A stretch of 7,445 bases of DNA from Pseudomonadota bacterium (GTDB lineage Bacteria > Pseudomonadota > Alphaproteobacteria > Sphingomonadales > Sphingomonadaceae). Shown here in pieces: positions 1 through 6,579 of the stretch. Location of the stretch: contig JAFAED010000012.1 of assembly GCA_023424275.1 (NCBI GenBank), forward strand, positions 1 to 7,445, written 5' to 3'. How positions within the stretch are numbered: position 1 is the stretch's first letter; each line of letters begins with the position of its first letter. A program made the translations under genes and the position numbers. The notes below the pieces were generated by a model, which ran no database searches, was not told the origin of the DNA, and saw only the letters and a program-made list of their open reading frames with translations.

Positions 1-41
1 AACATCTGACGGCGCGGCGATGCTTTATTTTGGCACTGGTC

Positions 42-54
42 GGCAGTTTCTGCC
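42..54. promoter_or_regulatory. Small inverted repeat in the rsmI leader
   Basis: GGCAG, three T and CTGCC form a perfect 5-bp inverted repeat, followed by ATTTTC, 12 bases before the rsmI start. A weak promoter-like pair can be read around it (TTGGCA at 30-35 and CATTTT at 54-59, 18-base spacing), which would put transcription almost at the rsmI start codon. No Shine-Dalgarno sequence is visible before rsmI, so a leaderless or very short-leader transcript is possible. The hairpin could equally be the end of a terminator or an operator. The structure is seen; the role is a guess. Confidence 0.3.
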
Positions 55-66
55 ATTTTCGGCGTC

Positions 67-927
67 ATGCCAGATTCGAACATCTCAGATTCTCCCTTGC
101 CCGGTCTCTATATCGTCGCGACGCCCATCGGCAACCTTGGCGACATCACCCCGCGTGCCGCCAAAACGCTCGCCTCCGCCGGCGTGATCGCCGCAGAGGA
201 TACGCGCGTGACCGCGAAATTGCTGTCGCATCTGGGTTTGCGTGTGCCGATGACCCCCTATCATGATCATAGCGACGAACGCACCCGCGCCGCGCTGGTT
301 GCGCGCATGGAACAAGAAGTTGTCGTTTTGGTGTCGGATGCCGGCACGCCGCTGATTTCGGACCCGGGATACAAGCTGGTGCGCGACGCGCGCGCCGCGG
401 GGCGCCACGTCACCACCCTGCCCGGCCCCTGCGCCGCGATCGCCGCGATCACCCTGTCCGGGCTGCCCAGCGACCGTTTCCTTTTCGCGGGTTTCCTGCC
501 CAACAAGGCCAAGGCACGCGCCGACACGCTCGCCGAATTTGCGATGCTGCGCGCGACGCTGGTCTTTTACGAAAGCGGGCCACGGCTGTCGGCGTCGCTC
601 ACAGCGATGGCCGAAGGGCTCGGCAATCGCGAGGCCGCAGTCGCGCGCGAGATCAGCAAGATGTTCGAGGAATGCGTCACCGGCACGCTGACCGAGCTTT
701 CGGCGTGCTACGCCGACGCACCGCCGAAAGGCGAGATCGTCGTCATCGTCGGACCGCCCGGCGAAACGGTGGCCGAGGAAGCCGACGACGATACACTCGA
801 CGCGGCACTGCGCGAGGCGATGGGCGACAAGCCCGTCGCGCAGGCGGCGAAAGCGGTCGCCAAACGCTTCGGGCTCGACCGGCATGACGTCTATGCCCGT
901 GCGCTGGCGCTGAAAGAGCAGGCTTGA
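67..927 (+). CDS. rsmI: 16S rRNA (cytidine(1402)-2'-O)-methyltransferase RsmI
   Basis: This enzyme transfers a methyl group from S-adenosylmethionine to the 2'-O of C1402 in the decoding centre of 16S rRNA; it acts in the cytoplasm on the small subunit. The 286-residue length is normal for the family. The tetrapyrrole-methylase fold is clear: LYIVATPIGNLGDIT at 14-28, AAEDTR at 42-47, SDAGTPLISDPG at 90-101 and LPGPCAAIAA at 118-127. The C-terminal helical RsmI domain covers roughly 237-286. The ATG at 67 leaves about 13 residues before the first conserved strand, which fits the family, but no Shine-Dalgarno sequence precedes it. Its stop codon overlaps the yraN start, so the two are probably cotranslated. 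The rsmI-yraN pairing is common in Proteobacteria. Confidence 0.97.
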   Translation: MPDSNISDSPLPGLYIVATPIGNLGDITPRAAKTLASAGVIAAEDTRVTAKLLSHLGLRVPMTPYHDHSDERTRAALVARMEQEVVVLVSDAGTPLISDPGYKLVRDARAAGRHVTTLPGPCAAIAAITLSGLPSDRFLFAGFLPNKAKARADTLAEFAMLRATLVFYESGPRLSASLTAMAEGLGNREAAVAREISKMFEECVTGTLTELSACYADAPPKGEIVVIVGPPGETVAEEADDDTLDAALREAMGDKPVAQAAKAVAKRFGLDRHDVYARALALKEQA

Positions 928-1274
928 GCCGCGCCGCCGCCGAAGCGCGCGGCCGCAAGGCCGAGCGCCGTGCGGCGTGGTGGTTGCGCCTCCACGGTTG
1001 GCGCATCCTCGGTGAGCGGCTGCGTGTCCCTGTCGGCGAGGTCGACCTTGTTGCGCGGCGCGGCCGCACGGTCGCCTTTATCGAGGTGAAATGGCGCGAC
1101 CGCGCCGCCGACCTCGACCTTGCCGTCGACCAATATCGCCTGCGCCGCGTCGCTGCGGCGGCGGAAATGCTGCGCCCGCGCTTCGCAGGACCGCGCGACG
1201 ATATCCGCATCGACGTGATGCTCCTTGCGCCAAGGCGCCTGCCACGCCATCTGGTCCACGTCTGGCAACCCTGA
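924..1274 (+). CDS. yraN: YraN/UPF0102 family PD-(D/E)XK nuclease-fold protein
   Basis: A 116-residue member of UPF0102 (YraN), a family with a Holliday-junction-resolvase-like nuclease fold whose cellular job is not firmly established. Family signatures are visible: GRKAE at 10-14, the helix AAWWLRLHGWRIL at 17-29, then GEVDLVARRG at 38-47 and FIEVKWR at 52-58. Asp41, Glu54 and Lys56 make up the (D)...(E)XK active-site pattern, so the nuclease site looks intact. The start is TTG at 924-926, sharing TTGA with the rsmI stop (TGA at 925-927). No ATG upstream gives the conserved N-terminus, and the reading begins exactly where family members do. A purine-rich AAAGAG inside the end of rsmI may serve as ribosome binding site. 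It is followed after 10 bases by gshB. Confidence 0.9.
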   Translation: MSRAAAEARGRKAERRAAWWLRLHGWRILGERLRVPVGEVDLVARRGRTVAFIEVKWRDRAADLDLAVDQYRLRRVAAAAEMLRPRFAGPRDDIRIDVMLLAPRRLPRHLVHVWQP

Positions 1275-1280
1275 GGAAGA
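1273..1280 (+). promoter_or_regulatory. Shine-Dalgarno sequence that fixes the gshB start
   Basis: GAGGAAGA lies a few bases before ATG 1285 and overlaps the yraN stop codon (TGA 1272-1274). It supports the ATG at 1285 over an in-frame ATG at 1225, which would lie inside yraN and add 20 residues that do not belong to the glutathione synthetase family. Confidence 0.75.
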
Positions 1281-1284
1281 TCGA

Positions 1285-2235
1285 ATGACCCTGCGCGCCG
1301 CAGTACAAATGGACCCGATGGACGGTATCAATATCGGGGGCGACAGCAGTTTCCACCTGATCCTGAAGGCGCTCGAGCGCGGGTACGAGCTTTATCATTA
1401 CGATGTGCGCGGGCTGACGTGGGAGGCCGGGCGGCTGACGACGAAGGCGCATCGCATCGTCGAGGCAAAGCGCGAAGCGGGGGCGCATTACAAATTCGGC
1501 GACCAGGTGCTGCTCGACCTCGGCCGCGACGTCGACGTCGTGCTGATGCGGCAGGACCCGCCCTTCGACCTCGGTTATCTGACGGGCACCTGGCTGCTCG
1601 AACGCCTCGCGGGGCAGACGCTCGTCGTCAACGACCCTGTCTCCGTGCGGAACGCCCCCGAGAAAGTCTTCGTGCTCGACTTCCCCGAGTTCATGCCGCC
1701 AACCATGGTGACACGCGACCTCGACGCGGTGAAGGATTTCCAGGCGCGCCACGGCGCCGTCGTCATCAAGCCGCTCCATGGCAATGGCGGCAAGGCTGTT
1801 TTCAAGATCGATGCCGACGGCGGCAATCTTGGCGCGCTCGTCGAACTGTTCGGACAGGTGTGGCCCGAACCCTTCATGGTCCAGCAGTTCCTGCCGAGCG
1901 TGTCGAAGGGCGACAAGCGCATCGTTCTCGTCGACGGCGAGGTCGCGGGCGCGATCAACCGCAAGCCCGGCGAAGGCGAGTTCCGCTCGAACCTTGCGGT
2001 CGGCGGCTATGCCGAAGCGGCCGAGCTCACCCCGCGCGAGCAGGAAATTTGTGACGTCCTGGGGCCGCAGCTTCGCGAGCGTGGCCTCCTCTTCGTCGGA
2101 ATCGACGTGATCGGCGGCGAGTGGCTGACCGAAATCAACGTCACCTCGCCGACTGGAATCGTCGCGATCGACCGCTTCAACAACAGCGATACGGCGGGGA
2201 TGATCTGGGACGCGATCAACCGCCGGATCGGCTGA
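1285..2235 (+). CDS. gshB: Glutathione synthetase
   Basis: Joins gamma-glutamylcysteine and glycine with ATP to make glutathione, the second and last step of the cytoplasmic pathway. From ATG 1285 the protein has 316 residues, matching the usual length of about 315. It shows the N-terminal substrate domain (VQMDPMDGINIGGDSS, 7-22), MRQDPPFD at 88-95, NDPVSVRNAPEKVF at 116-129, and then the ATP-grasp domain: VIKPLHGNGGKAVF at 160-173 (Lys162 and the glycine-rich loop), GDKRIVLVDGE at 209-219, RSNLAVGG at 234-241 and TEINVTSPTG at 282-291, where Glu283 and Asn285 are the expected metal ligands. A good Shine-Dalgarno sequence supports this start. gshA is not in the window. The gene sits 10 bases after yraN and 22 before the DedA gene, so it is probably cotranscribed with both. 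Confidence 0.98.
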   Translation: MTLRAAVQMDPMDGINIGGDSSFHLILKALERGYELYHYDVRGLTWEAGRLTTKAHRIVEAKREAGAHYKFGDQVLLDLGRDVDVVLMRQDPPFDLGYLTGTWLLERLAGQTLVVNDPVSVRNAPEKVFVLDFPEFMPPTMVTRDLDAVKDFQARHGAVVIKPLHGNGGKAVFKIDADGGNLGALVELFGQVWPEPFMVQQFLPSVSKGDKRIVLVDGEVAGAINRKPGEGEFRSNLAVGGYAEAAELTPREQEICDVLGPQLRERGLLFVGIDVIGGEWLTEINVTSPTGIVAIDRFNNSDTAGMIWDAINRRIG

Positions 2236-2257
2236 GGCCCCGGCGCGTTATCCGGCC

Positions 2258-2866
2258 ATGACCGACTTCATCCTGAACCTGATCCAGAGCTGGGGATATC
2301 TGGGGATTTTCATCCTCATGTTCCTCGAAAATGTGTTCCCGCCAATCCCTTCCGAAGTCATCATGGGCCTCGGCGGGATCGCAGTCGCGCAGGGACGCTT
2401 CGATTTCTGGACGCTGGTCGCCGTGGCCGTCGCGGGCACGACGGCGGGCAACTGGATCTGGTACGCGATCGGCCGCTGGATCGGCTATGAGCGGCTCAAA
2501 CCCTTTATCGACCGCCATGGCCGCTGGCTGACGCTCGACTGGGACGAGGTCGAGCGGTTGCACAGCTGGTTCCTGAAATATGGCCCCGCGATCGTGTTCG
2601 TCGCGCGCTTCATGCCCGTCGCGCGGACGATGGTCTCGCTGCCTGCGGGCATGGTACAGATGAACCAGCTGAAATTCCTGATCTGGACCGCCGCGGGTTC
2701 GACGATCTGGATCGCGGCGCTCGCCGGCGCGGGCAGCTGGTTCGGCAAGCAATTCGCGAACCTCGATGCCTTCGTCGGACCGCTCGCAATCGTCGCGATC
2801 GGCTCGCTGATCGCCCTTTACATCTATCGTGTCATCACCTGGAAACCGAAGACAAGGGGCGAATAA
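2258..2866 (+). CDS. DedA family (VTT/SNARE-associated domain) inner-membrane protein
   Basis: A 202-residue polytopic membrane protein of the DedA superfamily. Members are linked to recycling of undecaprenyl phosphate across the inner membrane, to membrane potential and to resistance to envelope stress; which role this copy has cannot be read from sequence. Signatures: the re-entrant segment ENVFPPIPSE at 24-33, and FVARFMPVARTMVSLPAG at 114-131, containing the conserved R-x2-P-x2-R (Arg117, Pro120, Arg123) and the following Gly131. Other hydrophobic stretches lie at about 51-74, 137-159 and 171-192, with a basic cytoplasmic-looking tail. ATG 2258 starts directly before the first hydrophobic segment, though no clear Shine-Dalgarno sequence is present. 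It is probably the last gene of the rightward run, ending 53 bases before the palindromic element. Confidence 0.93.
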   Translation: MTDFILNLIQSWGYLGIFILMFLENVFPPIPSEVIMGLGGIAVAQGRFDFWTLVAVAVAGTTAGNWIWYAIGRWIGYERLKPFIDRHGRWLTLDWDEVERLHSWFLKYGPAIVFVARFMPVARTMVSLPAGMVQMNQLKFLIWTAAGSTIWIAALAGAGSWFGKQFANLDAFVGPLAIVAIGSLIALYIYRVITWKPKTRGE

Positions 2867-2894
2867 TCCCATCCATCACGGCGACGGCGGTCGT

Positions 2895-2906
2895 AATCGA
2901 TCGATT
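2895..2906. repeat. Perfect 12-bp palindrome AATCGATCGATT
   Basis: A self-complementary 12-mer in the gap after the DedA gene and just before the larger palindromic element. It is AT-richer than its surroundings and stands out from them. It may be chance, a binding site, or a remnant of the neighbouring repeat. It does not look like a dif site: the conserved XerD-arm pattern is absent. Confidence 0.4.
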
Positions 2907-2918
2907 GCGGGCACTTGC

Positions 2919-3053
2919 TCCTCCCTGTGCCGCAGGCATGGGGAGGTGGCAGCGCGAAGCGCTGACGGAGGGGCAATGGCGCGACGTCGCGGCCCCTCCA
3001 CCACTCATCTGCGATGAGCGGTCCCCCTCCCAACGGCCACGCCGCAGGGAGGA
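2919..3053. repeat. Nested palindromic intergenic element, about 135 bp
   Basis: The element is roughly mirror-symmetric. Outer arms TCCTCCCTG (2919-2927) and CAGGGAGGA (3045-3053) are perfect complements, as are the inner arms GGAGGGGC (2967-2974) and GCCCCTCC (2992-2999). GGTGG (2945-2949) can pair with CCACC (2998-3002). Local hairpins are strung along it: 2921-2945 (CTCCC/GGGAG around TGCC-GCA-GGCA), 2950-2964 (CAGCGC-GAA-GCGCTG), the perfect palindrome CGCGACGTCGCG at 2980-2991, 3004-3018 (CTCATC-TGC-GATGAG) and 3026-3052 (CCTCCC/GGGAGG around CGGC-CAC-GCCG). It separates two converging genes, so it could work as a bidirectional terminator or transcript-end stabiliser. From memory it resembles dispersed repeats with GGAGGTGG...GGAGGGG cores in sphingomonads and related alphaproteobacteria. 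No protein-coding capacity and no clear target duplication were seen. Confidence 0.8.
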
Positions 3054-3086
3054 TCTTATCGGCAGCTCACCACCCCAAAGCGGCCT

Positions 3087-3977
3087 TCACGCCCTCGGAT
3101 GCGCGCTGCGGTAAATGTCGAGCAGGTGCGCGGCATCGACTGCGGTATAGACCTGGGTCGAGGCCAGGCTGGCATGGCCGAGCAACTCCTGGAGGCTGCG
3201 CAGATCGGCGCCGCCCGCGAGCAGATGTGTCGCGAAACTGTGACGCAGCGCGTGCGGCGTGGTGCGTTCGGGAAGGCCAAGCGCACGCCGCGCCGAGCGC
3301 ACGCTCGCACGAACGACGCCCGGCTGGAGCGGCCCGCCGCGGGCACCGAGGAACAGCGGCGTTTCCTTCGCGATCGGCCATGGGCAAGCCTCGACATAGC
3401 GTGACACCGCGCTGGCGACGGCAGGAAGGATCGGCACGACCCGCGTCTTGTTCCGCTTGCCGGTAACGCGCAGCGTATCGCCGAACGGCAGCGCCGCCCC
3501 CGTCAGCGACAAGGCCTCGCCGATACGCAGCCCGGCGCCATAGAGCAGCAGCAGCAGCGCGAAATCGCGCGCGCCCACCCAGCCTTCGCGGGCATTATCC
3601 TCGACATCCTGCGCGAGCTGGAGCGCCTCGGCAGGCGCGACGGGGCGCGGCAGGCCCTTTTTGACGCGCGGCCCGCGCATCTGCGGTACGCTGGCATTCG
3701 ATCCGCCGACGAAGCGCAGGAAGCTGCGCAACGCCGACAGCTCACGCGCGGCCGACGCATTGCCGAGGCCTTCGGCGCGGCGATCGGCGAGGTAGGAACG
3801 GAGATCGTTGGGCGTCAGCGACGTCAGCATCGAAGCATCGACCGCACCGCCACGATAATGGGCCAGGAAGGCACAGAAGCGCTCCGCCGTCGCGATATAG
3901 GCGCGGCGCGTATGCTCCGACCGGCGCTTTTCATGCGCCAGATGGGCATCCCAATCGCGGATCAATCCGTCGGCCAA
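3087..3977 (-). CDS. xerC: Tyrosine recombinase XerC (chromosome dimer resolution)
   Basis: A site-specific tyrosine recombinase which, with its partner XerD and the FtsK translocase, resolves chromosome dimers at dif near the division septum. The 296-residue length is normal. The N-terminal core-binding SAM-like domain spans about 1-90 (SEHTRRAY at 20-27, ELSALRSFLRF at 79-89). The catalytic domain has the complete set: Arg151 in GAGLRIGEAL, Lys174 in VTGKRNKTR, His242 and Arg245 in PHALRHSFATHLL, His268 in LLGHAS, and the nucleophile Tyr277 in STQVYT. The start is TTG at 3977: reading upstream in frame gives a stop (4029-4031) with no ATG, GTG or TTG between. An inverted repeat ends 7 bases before the start. 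XerC is preferred over XerD from its context and N-terminus, but the two are hard to separate by eye. Confidence 0.92.
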   Translation of the reverse strand: MADGLIRDWDAHLAHEKRRSEHTRRAYIATAERFCAFLAHYRGGAVDASMLTSLTPNDLRSYLADRRAEGLGNASAARELSALRSFLRFVGGSNASVPQMRGPRVKKGLPRPVAPAEALQLAQDVEDNAREGWVGARDFALLLLLYGAGLRIGEALSLTGAALPFGDTLRVTGKRNKTRVVPILPAVASAVSRYVEACPWPIAKETPLFLGARGGPLQPGVVRASVRSARRALGLPERTTPHALRHSFATHLLAGGADLRSLQELLGHASLASTQVYTAVDAAHLLDIYRSAHPRA

Positions 3978-3984
3978 CCTATAT

Positions 3985-4071
3985 TCCGTTCGGGCTGAAC
4001 CTGTCGAAGCCCCGTTCTTCTTCCAGCCTCAAAAGGAAGAACGGCCCTGCGACGAGCTCAGGGCGAACGGA
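3985..4071. repeat. 87-bp inverted-repeat element between hemW and xerC
   Basis: Two 36-base arms (3985-4020 and 4036-4071) are inverted copies matching at 28 of 36 positions by hand alignment, around a 15-base loop. The outer 8 bp (TCCGTTCG / CGAACGGA) and the inner 9 bp (CCGTTCTTC / GAAGAACGG) are perfect. CCGTTC occurs twice in one arm and GAACGG twice in the other. From memory it resembles a repeat with CCGTTCG...GCTGA...TCGAAGC arms found many times in sphingomonad genomes. It fills most of the 106-base gap between the hemW stop and the xerC start, so it is probably transcribed within that operon and could fold in the mRNA as a processing, attenuation or stabilising hairpin. Confidence 0.85.
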
Positions 4072-4083
4072 CTTTAACGAAAC

Positions 4084-5229
4084 CTAGCCTGTCCGCACGA
4101 CCTCGGAAAGGATCGAGTCGAGCAGCAATATACCGTCGTCGGTCACCGCCAGCCGGTCGCCATGTTGCGTCATCAGCCCCTGCCCCGCCAGCCGCGCCAC
4201 CGCTTCGGCGTCGACGAACGCCGCGCGCGCCAATCCGCTGCGCGCCTCGATCCGCGCCAGGTCGATGCCTTCGGTCAGCCGCAGCCCCATCAGCATCGCT
4301 TCGGTCGCGCGTTCGTGCGCGGGCAGGTCGGTCTCGACCTTCAGCCCGTGGCCGTTGCGCTCCACAGCAGAAACGAAATTCTCGGGCTTCTTGTGCCGCT
4401 CCGTCGCCTGCCCCAGCCGCCGCCCATGCGCGCCCGGCCCGACACCCGCATAATCGGCATAGCGCCAATAGGCGAGATTGTGGCGGCTCTCCTGCCCGAT
4501 ACGCGCATGGTTCGACACTTCGTAGCGCGGCAGGCCAGCCGCACGCGTCATCGCCTGCGTCGCATCGAACAGGTCGGCCGCCGCATCGCCGTCGGGGATG
4601 GTGAGGTCGCCCTTCGCCGCCAGCGTCGCGAAGCGCGTGCCGGGCTCGATCGTGAGCTGGTAGAGCGAAAGATGGTCCGTGCCGAAGGCAAGCGCGCCAG
4701 CCAGTTCGGCTTCCCATGCGGCCATCGACTGCCCCGGCCGCGCATAGATCAGGTCGAAACTGACGCGCGCGAAATGCTCCTGTGCGGTGGCGATCGCGCG
4801 GCGCGCTTCGTCTTCGCTGTGCGCGCGCCCCAGAAATTCAAGCACTTCGGAATCGAAGCTCTGGACGCCTATCGACACGCGATTGACCCCGGCGGCCGCG
4901 AGATCGGCGAAATTGGCGACCTCGACCGAATTGGGGTTCGCCTCCAGCGTGATCTCGACGTCGCCCGCCAGCCCCCACGCATCGCCCGCCGCCGCGATCA
5001 CCGCCGCAACGGTCGCCGGCGGCATCAGGCTGGGCGTGCCACCGCCGAAGAAGATCGACCCCACCGTGCGCCCCGGCAGCAAAGCCGCCTCATGTCGCAA
5101 ATCGGCGAGCAACGCCTCACGCCACGCCGCCTGATCGACGCTCTCGCGCACATGGCTGTTAAAGTCGCAATAGGGACATTTGCTGACGCAGAACGGCCAA
5201 TGGACATAGAGGGCAAGCGGTTCGGCCAT
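4084..5229 (-). CDS. hemW: Radical SAM heme chaperone HemW
   Basis: HemW binds heme and an iron-sulphur cluster and is thought to insert heme into respiratory proteins. It was long misnamed as an oxygen-independent coproporphyrinogen oxidase. The 381-residue length is typical. The radical-SAM cysteines are Cys14, Cys18 and Cys21 in CVSKCPYCDF; the position after CD is Phe, as in HemW, whereas true HemN has a fourth Cys. SAM-domain motifs follow: GGGTPS at 62-67, LEANPNS at 95-101, GVQSF at 121-125 and LSLYQLTIEPGT at 187-198. The heme-ligand motif HNxxYW is present as HNLAYW at 250-255, followed by GVGPGAHG at 262-269. The C-terminal HemN-like domain lies at about 300-381. ATG 5229 follows the rdgB stop by 9 bases, so translation is probably coupled. 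Confidence 0.97.
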   Translation of the reverse strand: MAEPLALYVHWPFCVSKCPYCDFNSHVRESVDQAAWREALLADLRHEAALLPGRTVGSIFFGGGTPSLMPPATVAAVIAAAGDAWGLAGDVEITLEANPNSVEVANFADLAAAGVNRVSIGVQSFDSEVLEFLGRAHSEDEARRAIATAQEHFARVSFDLIYARPGQSMAAWEAELAGALAFGTDHLSLYQLTIEPGTRFATLAAKGDLTIPDGDAAADLFDATQAMTRAAGLPRYEVSNHARIGQESRHNLAYWRYADYAGVGPGAHGRRLGQATERHKKPENFVSAVERNGHGLKVETDLPAHERATEAMLMGLRLTEGIDLARIEARSGLARAAFVDAEAVARLAGQGLMTQHGDRLAVTDDGILLLDSILSEVVRTG

Positions 5230-5238
5230 GCGCGCCGC

Positions 5239-5859
5239 CTAGAAAACCCCTGCCACCAGCTTTGCAAAAGCATCGGCGCGATGGCTGATCGCATGCTTTT
5301 CGGACGGATCGATTTCCGCATAAGTCACCGACTTGCCGGTCGGAACAAACACCGGGTCATAACCGAAGCCGAGCAGCCCGCGCGGCGGCCAGGTCAGGCT
5401 GCCCTGTGCGCGGCCCTCGAAGACCTCGGCATGGCCGTCGGGCCAGGCGAGCGCCAGCGTGCAGACGAAACAGGCGCTGCGGTCGACGCCCGCGCCCTGT
5501 TCGGCGAGCAGGCCTTCGACCTTGCCCATTGCCATATACCAGTCGCGTCCGGGTTCGCCCTCGAACGCCTGCCGCTCGGCCCAGTCGGCGGTGTAGACGC
5601 CCGGGCGTCCGCCGAGCGCCGCGACGTCAAGCCCGCTGTCGTCAGCAAGTGCGGGCAGGCCCGCCGCCGACGCGCTGGCATGCGCCTTCAGCAGCGCATT
5701 TTCGCGAAAGGTCGTTCCCGTCTCCTCGGGCTCGGGAAGCCCGAGGTCGCCCGCCGACACCGGATCGATCCCATAGGGTTCGAGCAGCGCGCGGATTTCG
5801 CGCACCTTGCCCGCATTGTGGCTCGCGATCACGAGTTTGCCGGGTTGAAGCTTGCGCAT
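5239..5859 (-). CDS. rdgB: Non-canonical purine NTP pyrophosphatase (RdgB/HAM1)
   Basis: Hydrolyses ITP, dITP and XTP to monophosphates plus pyrophosphate, keeping deaminated purines out of DNA and RNA; acts in the cytoplasm, probably as a dimer. The 206 residues show the Ham1 fold: [12 protein letters not shown] at 11-22 (phosphate-binding loop with Asn15 and Lys18), [14 protein letters not shown] at 46-59, [19 protein letters not shown] at 72-90 (Asp73 and Asp74 in the active site), GFGYDPVF at 164-171 and the SHR signature at 192-194. The usual (S/A)R(W/Y)A stretch after PGVY reads TADWAE here, a mild variation. ATG 5859 lies three bases after the rph stop, with no strong separate Shine-Dalgarno sequence, which suggests translational coupling. 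The rph-rdgB pair is widespread in bacteria. Confidence 0.97.
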   Translation of the reverse strand: MRKLQPGKLVIASHNAGKVREIRALLEPYGIDPVSAGDLGLPEPEETGTTFRENALLKAHASASAAGLPALADDSGLDVAALGGRPGVYTADWAERQAFEGEPGRDWYMAMGKVEGLLAEQGAGVDRSACFVCTLALAWPDGHAEVFEGRAQGSLTWPPRGLLGFGYDPVFVPTGKSVTYAEIDPSEKHAISHRADAFAKLVAGVF

Positions 5860-5862
5860 CGT

Positions 5863-6579
5863 TTAGCGGCCCGTCGCCTTGTCCTGCGCCGCGAAGATTT
5901 CGCCGCAGCCGATGCGCGCGAGGCGAAGCAGGCGGAGCAGGCCTTCCTCGTCATAGGTCGCGCCTTCCGCGCTCGCCTGAACCTCGACGATCTGCCCCTT
6001 GCCGGTCAGCACGAAATTGCCGTCGGCTTCGGCGACCGAATCCTCGTCATAATCGAGGTCGAGCACCGGCGTGCCCTTGTACATGCCGCACGAGATCGCG
6101 CCGACCTTGTCCTCGATCGGATCCTCGGCAATCGTTTGCGCCGCGAGCAGCTTGTCGACCGCGAGGCGCATCGCAACCCATGCGCCCGAAATCGACGCGG
6201 TGCGCGTGCCGCCATCGGCCTGGATGACGTCGCAGTCGATGATGATCTGGCGCTCGCCAAGCTTCTTCATATCGACGACGGCGCGCAAGCTGCGTCCGAT
6301 AAGCCGCTGGATTTCCTGCGTGCGGCCCGACTGCTTGCCCTTCGCGGCCTCGCGGCTTCCGCGCGTGTGCGTCGCGCGGGGCAGCATGCCATATTCGGCG
6401 GTGACCCAGCCCGCACCCTTGCCGCGCATCCACGACGGCACCTTTTCGTCGACGCTGGCGGTCACGAGCACCTTGGTGTTGCCGAAGCTGACGAGGACGC
6501 TGCCCTCGGCATGAATGGTGAATTCGGTCTCGATCGCGATGGGACGCATCTGATCGGGCGCGCGGCCGGAGGGGCGCAT
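5863..6579 (-). CDS. rph: Ribonuclease PH
   Basis: A phosphorolytic 3'-5' exoribonuclease that trims the 3' ends of tRNA precursors and other RNAs, working as a ring-shaped hexamer. The 238 residues match the usual length. It starts with the family N-terminus [13 protein letters not shown], followed by [13 protein letters not shown] at 61-73, [20 protein letters not shown] at 80-99 (Arg86 binds phosphate), [20 protein letters not shown] at 114-133 (Arg126) and LDLDYDED at 173-180 with the acidic catalytic residues. There is no sign of the frameshift known from E. coli K-12 rph; the C-terminus looks complete. ATG 6579 has a strong Shine-Dalgarno sequence. It is the first gene of the leftward run rph-rdgB-hemW-xerC and is divergent from the exported-protein gene at 6681. 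Confidence 0.98.
   Translation of the reverse strand: MRPSGRAPDQMRPIAIETEFTIHAEGSVLVSFGNTKVLVTASVDEKVPSWMRGKGAGWVTAEYGMLPRATHTRGSREAAKGKQSGRTQEIQRLIGRSLRAVVDMKKLGERQIIIDCDVIQADGGTRTASISGAWVAMRLAVDKLLAAQTIAEDPIEDKVGAISCGMYKGTPVLDLDYDEDSVAEADGNFVLTGKGQIVEVQASAEGATYDEEGLLRLLRLARIGCGEIFAAQDKATGR

Noticed and set aside
1..5. Start codon of a divergent gene (ATG on the minus strand at 3-5), perhaps the LppC/LpoA gene often found beside rsmI
   Set aside because: Only two bases of the second codon are visible, so the sequence cannot support it.
85..885. A 266-codon open frame on the minus strand opposite rsmI
   Set aside because: Shadow frame of rsmI: low-complexity Arg/Gly-rich translation without recognisable motifs.
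1225..1284. Upstream in-frame ATG extending gshB by 20 residues
   Set aside because: It lies inside yraN, lacks a Shine-Dalgarno sequence and adds residues not found in glutathione synthetases. ATG 1285 has a good Shine-Dalgarno sequence.
1078..1779. A 233-codon minus-strand frame across yraN and gshB
   Set aside because: It spans the junction of two well-supported genes on the other strand and has no family signature.
2867..3086. A dif recombination site beside xerC
   Set aside because: No 28-bp sequence with the conserved XerD arm was found; the palindromes there are much longer or of different composition.
2829..3114. Small open frames over the intergenic palindrome
   Set aside because: They run through structured repeat DNA, have no ribosome binding site and give low-complexity translations.
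2919..4071. CRISPR array or insertion sequence
   Set aside because: The repeats are inverted, not regularly spaced direct repeats, and no transposase or terminal duplication is present.
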